Shown: in pieces, positions 6,428 to 11,989 of the stretch
How the letters are laid out: each line of letters opens with the position of its first letter
Numbering within the stretch: position 1 is the first letter of the stretch
Source of the DNA: Nonomuraea sp.
GTDB taxonomy: Bacteria; Actinomycetota; Actinomycetes; Streptosporangiales; Streptosporangiaceae
DNA length: 11,989 nt
NCBI GenBank assembly: GCA_013362835.1
Contig: JABFVJ010000202.1
Span: 1 to 11,989, forward strand
Reading direction: 5' to 3'
The notes under the pieces: model-generated
What the model was told of the DNA's origin: nothing
Database searches by the model: none
What the model saw: only the letters and a program-made list of their open reading frames with translations
Position numbers and translations under genes: made by a program

Positions 6428-7255
6428 GTGCCCCAGCTCGAAGGCGGCGGCTACACCGCGCAGATCAGCCCGCGTGGCGCCGCGCTCAGATCGCTCAGGC
6501 ACGGCGGGCGCGACCTGGTGGCGACCTGGCCCGAGCAGGGCCCGGTCCCCTACTTCGCGGGCACCGTCCTCGCACCCTGGCCCAACCGGGTGGGCGGCGC
6601 CCGCTACACCTTCGAGGGCCGGTCCCACCAGCTGGAGGTGACCGAGCCCGACCGCGGCCACGCGCTGCACGGGCTGGTCGCCGTCGTCGACTGGAAGGTG
6701 GCCGAGACCGCCCCCGACCGCGTACGCCTGTCGTACGAGGTCGCGGGCGCGCCCGGCTACCCGTTCACGCTGGCCCTGGAGGTGGAGCACCGGGCCGGCG
6801 AGGGCGGCCTGACCACCACGGTCACCGCCCGCAACGACGGCGACGCCGACGCCCCCTACGGCTGCGGCCCGCATCCCTGGCTGCTCGGCGAGGAGCTGGA
6901 GCTGCCGGCCACGCGCTACATGACGACCGACGAGAGCCTGCTGCCCGCCGGCCTGGCCGACGTCGCGGGCTCGCCGTTCGACTTCACCACGCCGCGCGCG
7001 GTCGACGGCACCGTGATCGACCACGCCTTCACCGGGCTCGCCCGCGGCGAGGTCCGCGTCGGCGGCGTGCGCGTCACCTGGGACCCGGCGGTGCTGCCCT
7101 GGGTGCAGGTGTGCACGAGCGCGCAGCTCGGCTTCGAGGGCGTCGCGGTCGAGCCGATGACGTGCCCGCCCGACGCCTTCAACTCCGGCACCGACCTGGT
7201 CGTGCTGCGGCCGGGCGACGAACACGTGGCGAGCTGGACGATCAGCGCCGCCTGA
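6428..7255 (+). CDS. aldose 1-epimerase (mutarotase) family protein
   Basis: Galactose-mutarotase-like protein of 275 residues, which would interconvert alpha and beta anomers of free aldoses in the cytoplasm. Family landmarks: APWPNRVGGARYTFEG at about residues 49-64 including the sugar-binding Arg54, H78/H81 in GHALHGL, the probable catalytic acid H149 in GPHPWL, and the probable catalytic base E242 in VEPMT. The length fits the shorter bacterial GalM-like group. The GTG at 6428 has GAAAGGA at 6413-6419, 8 nt upstream. It follows cebR by 53 bases and precedes the kinase gene by 15, so it is probably in the same operon. The link makes sense because a retaining GH1 enzyme releases beta-glucose, which the epimerase would equilibrate; this role is inference. 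A hexose-6-phosphate substrate cannot be excluded. Confidence 0.88.
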   Translation: MPQLEGGGYTAQISPRGAALRSLRHGGRDLVATWPEQGPVPYFAGTVLAPWPNRVGGARYTFEGRSHQLEVTEPDRGHALHGLVAVVDWKVAETAPDRVRLSYEVAGAPGYPFTLALEVEHRAGEGGLTTTVTARNDGDADAPYGCGPHPWLLGEELELPATRYMTTDESLLPAGLADVAGSPFDFTTPRAVDGTVIDHAFTGLARGEVRVGGVRVTWDPAVLPWVQVCTSAQLGFEGVAVEPMTCPPDAFNSGTDLVVLRPGDEHVASWTISAA

Positions 7256-7270
7256 ACCGGAAGGGGTCCC

Positions 7271-8263
7271 GTGGACAGTAGGACCAAGCGCCGCTTATCG
7301 GAGGCCGAGCTCGACGCGCTGGCCCGACGGGCCGTGGGCGCGGGCGTGTTCACCGCGAAGGAGCTGACCGACGGCTACGCCAACGCCGTGTGGCGGCTGA
7401 CGCTCGACGACGGCCGCGAGGTGGTGCTCAAGCTCTCGCCCCCGCCGGAGCTCGACCAGCTCAGCTACGAGCGCAACCTGCTGCGCATGGAGGCCGCCGC
7501 CTACGAGCTGGCGGCGGCGGCCGGCGTGCCGATGGCGGAGCTGCTGGTGGCCGGGTTCGACGACCCGGTGCTCGGCGGCGACTACCTGATGCTGACCGCC
7601 CTCGACGGCGTCTCCTGGAACGACGTCAAGCCCGAGGGCGAGGCGGAGCTGCGCCGGGAGCTCGGCCGTCACCTGGCCGCCTTCAACGCGGTGACCGGCG
7701 AGGTGTTCGGCTATCCGCACGCCGGGATCGTCGGCGCGACCTGGCGGGAGGCGTTCCTCGCGATGGTGGCCGCGCTGCTCGCCGACACCGAGCGCTACCC
7801 GACACCGCTGCCGCGCCCGGCGGCCGACATCATGGCGGTCTTCGAACGCGCCGCTCCGGTGCTGGACGAGGTGACCTCGCCGCGCCTGGTGCACTTCGAC
7901 GTCTGGGCGGGCAACGTGTTCCTCGACCTGACCGGCGAGCCGCGCATCCAGGCGATCATCGACCACGAGCGGGCGTTCTGGGGCGATCCGATCGCCGAGT
8001 TCGTCACCCCGACGATCTTCGGCGAGCTGCGCGAGGACGACCCGCTGCTCGCGGGCTACCGCGAGGTGACCCCGCTGGAGCTGACGCCCTCGGCCCTGGC
8101 CAGGCTCGATCTCTACCGCGCCTACCTCTACCTGATCCTGCTGGTCGAGAACGGACCCCGGCAGTACCCCGAGTCGGAGTACGCCAGGGTCCGCGATCTC
8201 GCCATCAGCTCACTCGACCAGGTTCTGGACCGCCTCGTAAGCCTTTCCCTTGACGCCCGCTGA
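7271..8263 (+). CDS. APH/choline-kinase-fold phosphotransferase, substrate unknown
   Basis: Phosphotransferase of the aminoglycoside-phosphotransferase superfamily (PF01636-like), 330 residues. The N-lobe carries NAVWRLTLDDGREVVLKLS with ATP-contacting Lys54. The C-lobe has the catalytic loop H208-F-D210-V-W-A-G-N215 and the metal-binding D231 in IIDHERAFWGDP, so the active site looks intact. The GTG at 7271 follows GGAAGGGG at 7259-7266 with a short 4-nt spacing, 15 bases after the epimerase stop, which suggests co-transcription. The superfamily phosphorylates sugars, amino sugars, choline, macrolides and aminoglycosides. In a cellobiose/epimerase setting a sugar or sugar-derivative kinase is attractive, but nothing visible sets the substrate, and resistance should not be assumed. 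Its last 17 codons and stop overlap the convergent peptidase gene. Confidence 0.85.
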   Translation: MDSRTKRRLSEAELDALARRAVGAGVFTAKELTDGYANAVWRLTLDDGREVVLKLSPPPELDQLSYERNLLRMEAAAYELAAAAGVPMAELLVAGFDDPVLGGDYLMLTALDGVSWNDVKPEGEAELRRELGRHLAAFNAVTGEVFGYPHAGIVGATWREAFLAMVAALLADTERYPTPLPRPAADIMAVFERAAPVLDEVTSPRLVHFDVWAGNVFLDLTGEPRIQAIIDHERAFWGDPIAEFVTPTIFGELREDDPLLAGYREVTPLELTPSALARLDLYRAYLYLILLVENGPRQYPESEYARVRDLAISSLDQVLDRLVSLSLDAR

Positions 8264-10453
8264 CAGCTTGCCGCACTGACCCGCGCCCGCCCCGGTGAGC
8301 CGGTTCGGCACGCCGAGGTCGGCGGGCGCGGGCGTGTTGCCGGTGCAGGCGAGCGCGCCCTTGACCGTGGCGCCCGACAGGATCGGGGCGGTGTTCCCCG
8401 TGAGGAGCGCCGCGCCGCGCAGCTCCGCGCCCACGACGACGAGCTCGGCCGCGCCGGTGACGCTGAGCGCGCCGTCCACGCGCGCCTTGAGCAGGTGTAC
8501 GGCGGCCGGACTGACCGCGCTCAGCGTGCCGGTGATCCGGCCGCCCTCCACCACGAGCGAGGCGCCTTCCTTGACCGTGACCGGCCCGGTGACCTGGGCG
8601 TCCTTCAGGCAGGTGACGCCGCCGGTCACGGTGAGCGGGCCCCGCCGCGCGCCGGTGATCGTGCGGGCGCAGGCTGGCGGCGGGGCGATCGTGGTGACCG
8701 TGAAGCCCTTGGCCTGGCCGTAGTTGCCCGCCGCGTCGATCGAGCGGTACTCGACGTCGTGCCTGCCGCGCGGCAGCTTGCCGTAGACGAGGGAGTCGAT
8801 CACCGTGCCCGACTCGGTGAACGTCCAGGGCAGCTCGGAGGAGGTGGGCCAGCCGAAGTAGTTGAACCAGCCGTCGCCGTCCACCCGCGACTCCGAGACC
8901 ACGTAGCCGTCGCGGTCGTCGGTACCGGTGAGCTTCATCGTGAACGGGCCGTTGTAGACGTAGGTGTCGCCGGAGCGGACGAGCGGCTCCGACAGCTCGT
9001 ACGCCGTGGCCGGGCCGGTGGCGTCGACCTGCCAGGTCAGCGTGGTCGCGCCGAGGGTGGCCGTGAGGGTGTGGGCCCCCTGGGCCAGGTCCGCCTCGCC
9101 CAGGTCGAAGTCGCTGCCGGTGCCGGCCCGCTCGCCGTCCAGGGCCCAGGTGACCGCCGGGACGGTGGCGGCCGGGTGGCTGGTCTCGACGTAGACGACG
9201 TCGGTACGGCCGAGCGGCCGGTCGGTCGGCGGGTGGCTGAGGACGACGGGCTCGGCGCCGTCCGGCGGGGTGGTGATCGCGGTGTCCACGGTCCACGTGC
9301 GGGACTTGGTCATCGCGGCGCGGATCGCCGGGTCGCGGACGAACGCGCTGGGGTCGGCGACCGTGGCCGTGACCGTGTGCGTGCCCGGCGTGAGGCCGAG
9401 GGTGCGCAGGTCCAGGCTGTCGGCGTCGCCCGGCAGGTCCTTGCCGTCCACGGTCCAGGCGGTGGTCAGCGAGTGATCGACCGGGCGCATCGGCTCCACC
9501 CAGAGCACCCGGTCGGCGCCGACCGGGGCCGCCGTGGGCGCGGAGTCCTGGATCACCATGGTCTTGGCGGTGATGCGCTGGGTCATGACCTCGCGGCCGA
9601 CCTGGTCGTAGTAGTAGCCGAGGGTCTTCATCATCGAGTGCGCGCTCGGCCGCCACACGCCGGCCGTGTAGTACATGCCGCCCTCGTAGCGGCCGATCGG
9701 GCCGCCCGACTCGCTGGGCTCGCCCAGCCAGCGCCACCACTTCCTGCGCTGGTCGAGCATCTGCGGCCCGGTCAGCAGGCTGTGGTGCGCGCTGGACGGC
9801 TCCGGCCCGGTGTACGTGCCGCCGGGCACGCCGCGCTGGTAGTAGTCGTACTCGTCCTGGAGGCCGCCCAGGGAGTGGCCGAGCTCGTGCGGGCTGATCA
9901 GGGCCGACATCGCGTTGCTGCCCGACGCGGTGGCGTAACTACCGCCCGCGCCGCCGTACGTGCCGCTGTTGGCCAGGGCGAGGATCTGCCGGTTTCCTGA
10001 GGCGGTGCCGGTGACCAGGTTCGCGTACCGGGTGGCGGCGGCGTTGTCCATGGTGATCAGGCGTTGCACGCTGCCCGGGTTGCACTGGCCCCAGAAGCCC
10101 ATCTTGAGCGGGGTCGTCCGCCTGGGGGCGTCCAGGCCGGGGTCGCAGCTCACGCCGGACTCGCCGGAGACGATGTCGATCCGGTACACGTTGATGTAGG
10201 TGCGGTAGGACTTGAACGGCTCGATCGACCACATCACGTTGAGGTGCCGGTCCACGTCGGCCCTGAACTTCGCCTGCTCGGCCTCGGTGTAGCCGTCGCC
10301 CATGACGATCAGGTTGAACCTCTTGGCCGGGGCGCCGGTGACCTGGACCGGCACCACCGTGGCCGCGCCCGGCTCGGCGGCGGCCGTGCTCGCGTGTGCG
10401 GGTGGGACGTACAAGACGGCGGCGGCCAGCAGCAGGGCCGCGAATCTACGCAT
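8210..10453 (-). CDS. secreted M64-family zinc metallopeptidase with Ig-like modules and C-terminal beta-helix-like repeat
   Basis: Exported protein of 747 residues from the ATG at 10453. An upstream in-frame GTG at 10462 adds three residues; neither has a clear ribosome-binding site. MRR plus a hydrophobic stretch and AHA forms a signal peptide cut near residue 21. Peptidase domain about 30-295: GDGYTEAEQAKF, then the zinc motif H189-E-L-G-H193 with G196 and D200-E201 (HELGHSLGG, QDEY), and YEGGMYYTAGVWRPS, all typical of M64 (IgA-peptidase-like, PF09471). C103 and C124 may pair. Two Ig/PKD-like modules (about 300-390 and 400-478) follow, then an OmpL47-like module ending YRSIDAAGNY at about 569-578. 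The tail 594-730 has glycine-led repeats every 19 residues. Natural substrate is unknown; IgA cleavage should not be inferred. Divergent from a LysR gene. Confidence 0.9.
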   Translation of the reverse strand: MRRFAALLLAAAVLYVPPAHASTAAAEPGAATVVPVQVTGAPAKRFNLIVMGDGYTEAEQAKFRADVDRHLNVMWSIEPFKSYRTYINVYRIDIVSGESGVSCDPGLDAPRRTTPLKMGFWGQCNPGSVQRLITMDNAAATRYANLVTGTASGNRQILALANSGTYGGAGGSYATASGSNAMSALISPHELGHSLGGLQDEYDYYQRGVPGGTYTGPEPSSAHHSLLTGPQMLDQRRKWWRWLGEPSESGGPIGRYEGGMYYTAGVWRPSAHSMMKTLGYYYDQVGREVMTQRITAKTMVIQDSAPTAAPVGADRVLWVEPMRPVDHSLTTAWTVDGKDLPGDADSLDLRTLGLTPGTHTVTATVADPSAFVRDPAIRAAMTKSRTWTVDTAITTPPDGAEPVVLSHPPTDRPLGRTDVVYVETSHPAATVPAVTWALDGERAGTGSDFDLGEADLAQGAHTLTATLGATTLTWQVDATGPATAYELSEPLVRSGDTYVYNGPFTMKLTGTDDRDGYVVSESRVDGDGWFNYFGWPTSSELPWTFTESGTVIDSLVYGKLPRGRHDVEYRSIDAAGNYGQAKGFTVTTIAPPPACARTITGARRGPLTVTGGVTCLKDAQVTGPVTVKEGASLVVEGGRITGTLSAVSPAAVHLLKARVDGALSVTGAAELVVVGAELRGAALLTGNTAPILSGATVKGALACTGNTPAPADLGVPNRLTGAGAGQCGKLSAGVKGKAYEAVQNLVE

Positions 10454-10489
10454 GTCATGCACTATCGGCCCGATGGATGCGGCAGTCTC

Positions 10490-10504
10490 ATCCCATAAGG
10501 GGAT
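10490..10504. promoter_or_regulatory. candidate LysR-type box (T-N11-A) between peptidase and lysR genes
   Basis: ATCCC at 10490-10494 and GGGAT at 10500-10504 form a 15-bp interrupted palindrome containing T10491, eleven bases, then A10503, the classic LysR-family recognition layout. It lies in the 77-bp gap between the peptidase start and the divergent LysR start. LysR regulators commonly bind such boxes to control both themselves and the divergent gene. Binding here is inferred. Confidence 0.45.
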
Positions 10505-10518
10505 AACTCCGGAGTGAT
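10503..10518. promoter_or_regulatory. second palindrome overlapping the candidate lysR promoter
   Basis: ACTCCGGAGT at 10506-10515 is a perfect 10-bp palindrome. It extends to AT...AT at 10503-10518 with one mismatched pair. It abuts the T-N11-A box and runs into TAGCTT at 10518-10523, a TAnnnT-type -10 element 7 nt before the lysR ATG. It could be the activation or autorepression half of a LysR binding region. Confidence 0.35.
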
Positions 10519-10523
10519 AGCTT
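10518..10523 (+). promoter_or_regulatory. candidate -10 element for a leaderless lysR transcript
   Basis: TAGCTT fits the actinobacterial -10 pattern TAnnnT and ends 7 nt before the ATG at 10531. Transcription would start at or next to the start codon. This agrees with the lack of a ribosome-binding site close to that ATG. No clear -35 element is visible, as expected if activation is regulator-dependent. Confidence 0.3.
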
Positions 10524-10530
10524 CTGCGGG

Positions 10531-11478
10531 ATGCAGCTCGAACTGAGGCACCTCAGGACGCTGCGGGCCATCGCCGACCAGGGCAGCGTGACCAGGGCCG
10601 CCGCCGCGCTCGGCGTCTCGCAGCCCGCGCTCACCGCCCAGCTGGGACGGATCGAACGCCTGCTCGGCGCGGCCGTCTTCACCCGGGACCACCGCGGGGT
10701 CGCGCCGACCGCGTTCGGGGAGTTCGTGCTGGCCAGGGCGCGGGTGGTGCTCGCCGGGGTGGACGACCTGCTGGCGGCGGGGCCGTACGAGCTGGCCGGG
10801 CAGGCGGTGCGGGTGGGCAGCTTCGAGAACCCCGTCGTCGTCACCCTCGTCGCCAACCTGACGGCCGCGCTCCCCGAGGCCCGCATCACGCTGCAGACCG
10901 AGCACTTCGTCCGGGTGCTGGTGGACATGGTGGCCAACGGGCGGCTCGACGTCGCGCTCGTGGCCGACTACCCGGGGCACGAGCTGCGGCCTTCGCCGTC
11001 GATGGGGATGGGGGTGGTCTCCGTCGAGCCGGTGTTCGTGGCGCTGCCCGCCGTCCATCCGCTGGCCGGGCGTACGGAGGTGGAGCTGGCCGAGCTCGCC
11101 GGTGAGCCGTGGGTGCTGCCGCCGCCCGACGGGATGGGCTGGCCGGAGCACCTGCTGGAGGCGTGCGGGCGGGCCGGGTTCACGCCGCGCGGGCGGTACC
11201 AGCTCGTGGAGGCCGGGGTGCGGCGGGAGCTGATCGCGTCCGGGCACGCGGTGTCGGCCTGCCAGGCGCTCTACGACGCCGGGGAGCGGGTGGCGGTGCT
11301 GCCGCTGCGCGGGAACCCGCTGTGGATGCGGCAGGTGCTCGTGTGGCGGTCCTCGTTCGCCGCGCACGCGCCGGCGCTCCTGGAGGGCGCCCGCGCCGCC
11401 CACGCCGCCGTGGCGGCCCGCAGCCCGGCCTACACCACCTGGACGACCCGCTACGGCCGCCCGCCCCTTCCCGTCTGA
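10531..11478 (+). CDS. LysR-family transcriptional regulator
   Basis: LysR-type regulator of 315 residues. The winged helix-turn-helix is at residues 1-60 (ELRHLRTLRAIADQGSVTRA, then ALGVSQPALTAQLGRIERLLG and the wing FTRDHRGVAPTAFGE). A linker helix and the effector-binding domain follow from about residue 86 (VRVGSFENPVVVTLVANL), with the family-typical MVANGRLDVALVADYP and VEPVFVALPAVHPLAG. Effector unknown. The ATG at 10531 is the natural start since it opens directly into the DNA-binding domain. The gene is divergent from the secreted M64 peptidase across a gap with a T-N11-A box, so the peptidase gene is the obvious candidate target. It converges on the anti-sigma gene with only 17 bases between stops. 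Confidence 0.92.
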   Translation: MQLELRHLRTLRAIADQGSVTRAAAALGVSQPALTAQLGRIERLLGAAVFTRDHRGVAPTAFGEFVLARARVVLAGVDDLLAAGPYELAGQAVRVGSFENPVVVTLVANLTAALPEARITLQTEHFVRVLVDMVANGRLDVALVADYPGHELRPSPSMGMGVVSVEPVFVALPAVHPLAGRTEVELAELAGEPWVLPPPDGMGWPEHLLEACGRAGFTPRGRYQLVEAGVRRELIASGHAVSACQALYDAGERVAVLPLRGNPLWMRQVLVWRSSFAAHAPALLEGARAAHAAVAARSPAYTTWTTRYGRPPLPV

Positions 11479-11495
11479 CCCGCCCGCCGGCCGGT

Positions 11496-11989
11496 TCAGG
11501 TTCCCGGCAGGTCGGCGAGGAGGATCGCGTCCGTCGTGGGCCGCTCGGATCCGGACGCGGGCTCGATCGTGAGGGCGACCTGTTCCTCGCCGCGCCGGGG
11601 CGCGGTCACCACCGGCTCGGTGAGGCCGCCGTCCATGCGTTCCAGCATTCCGGCCGGGCGGGCGCCGTCCGGGCCCATGAGCCACAGCTCGTACCCGCTC
11701 GTCCGGGGCAGTTCGGGCAGGCCCGACGAGGTGAACACCAACCGCCCCCTGGCCCGGGACACGACGACGGTGCCGGTCCCGCCCGAGGCGATCGGGCGGC
11801 GTACCGTCTCGGCGTCGGGCGCGGCGAGCACGGCCAGCACGTCGCCCTGCCGCCCCCGCACCTCCCCCAGGTCGCGCCGCGCGTCGAAGGCCACCACCCC
11901 GGACGCCACCGCCACCGCCACCGCCGCGGCCGTTGTGGCCGACCGACCCCATGCCAGTCGACGCGTTGGCGCGGGCGGGGCGTGGGTTC
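11496..11989 (-). CDS. RskA-like anti-sigma factor, C-terminal part
   Basis: The frame is open to the window edge, so the N-terminal, sigma-binding part lies outside; a GTG at 11921 only starts a fragment. Translating upstream of it in frame gives RRLAWGRSATTAAAVAVAVA followed by SGVVAF, a basic stop-transfer flank plus one hydrophobic membrane segment. The extracytoplasmic C-terminal domain follows, with the RskA signature: SGLPELP, GYELWLMGPDGARPAGML, VALTIEPASGSERPTTDAIL (PF10099-like). Such proteins hold an ECF (SigK-type) sigma factor at the membrane until proteolysis releases it. The partner sigma gene would be expected just upstream on the minus strand, beyond base 11989. The sigma factor at 1-486 is a different type with its own C-terminal extension and is unlikely to be the partner. 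Confidence 0.85.
   Translation of the reverse strand, partial: THAPPAPTRRLAWGRSATTAAAVAVAVASGVVAFDARRDLGEVRGRQGDVLAVLAAPDAETVRRPIASGGTGTVVVSRARGRLVFTSSGLPELPRTSGYELWLMGPDGARPAGMLERMDGGLTEPVVTAPRRGEEQVALTIEPASGSERPTTDAILLADLPGT

Noticed and set aside
7271..8263. Aminoglycoside or macrolide resistance gene
   Set aside because: Only the superfamily fold and active-site residues are visible. The neighbours concern sugar use, and nothing points to a drug substrate.
11479..11495. Bidirectional terminator between the LysR and anti-sigma genes
   Set aside because: The 17-base gap contains only the 8-bp palindrome CCGGCCGG with no loop and no T-run, common by chance in such GC-rich DNA.
10462..11952. 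496-codon open frame on the minus strand opposite the LysR gene
   Set aside because: The translation is Gly/Arg/His-rich with no recognisable domain, and it crosses both the LysR gene and the RskA-like gene in a wrong frame. It is a GC-bias shadow.
1..11989. Sigma factor (1-486) and anti-sigma factor (11496-11989) as a cognate pair
   Set aside because: They are 11 kb apart on opposite strands. The sigma factor is of the type with a C-terminal regulatory extension, while RskA-like proteins pair with SigK-type sigma factors encoded next to them.
1..11989. Mobile elements, CRISPR arrays, tRNA or rRNA genes
   Set aside because: I saw no transposase or integrase motifs, no terminal inverted repeats with target duplications, no repeat-spacer pattern and no tRNA-like cloverleaf. 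Gene style looks uniform across the window.

Overview
The window comes from a very GC-rich actinomycete. The evidence is strong G/C bias at third codon positions, GTG starts, 4-nt GTGA stop/start overlaps, the Streptomyces/Thermobifida-type CebR/CelR operator, and a DUF6596-type sigma factor. The gene order is cebEFG-bglC followed by its LacI regulator. That order, plus the general character of the proteins, suggests Streptosporangiales (Nonomuraea- or Thermobifida-like), but this is inference and the genus cannot be fixed from sequence alone.

Layout. (1) 1-486 is the 3' end of an ECF-type sigma factor gene. (2) 487-809 is a regulatory intergenic region. It holds two perfect 14-bp operators TGGGAGCGCTCCCA, an imperfect palindrome beside the upstream operator, a weak promoter candidate, and a strong leader stem-loop ahead of cebE. 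(3) 810-6374 is a tightly packed cellobiose/cello-oligosaccharide operon: lipoprotein CebE, permeases CebF and CebG, cytoplasmic GH1 beta-glucosidase BglC and LacI-family repressor CebR. CebF/CebG and CebG/BglC overlap by 4 nt and BglC/CebR by 20 nt. An 11-bp perfect hairpin separates cebE from the permease genes. No ATPase is encoded, so the importer must use one made elsewhere; a shared MsiK-like ATPase is the known arrangement in relatives. (4) 6428-8263, on the same strand, holds an aldose 1-epimerase and an APH-fold phosphotransferase, probably an extension of the same transcription unit. (5) 8210-10453 on the minus strand encodes a large secreted M64-type zinc metallopeptidase with Ig-like modules and a C-terminal 19-residue repeat resembling a beta-helix. 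Its 3' end overlaps the kinase gene by 54 nt. (6) 10531-11478 is a LysR regulator divergent from the peptidase gene; the 77-bp gap carries a T-N11-A box and a second palindrome. (7) 11496-11989 on the minus strand is the C-terminal part of an RskA-like anti-sigma factor.

How it works together (inference from known families). Extracellular cellulases, not in this window, release cellobiose. CebE captures it, CebFG imports it, BglC hydrolyses it to beta-glucose and the epimerase equilibrates the anomers. CebR represses the operon through the two operators until a cello-oligosaccharide is bound. The APH-fold kinase may act on a sugar or sugar derivative, but its substrate cannot be read from sequence. 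I found no clearly new defence, mobile or biosynthetic system. The least explained elements are the kinase, the modular M64 peptidase with its overlapping 3' end, and the RNA/DNA structures in the operon's control regions.
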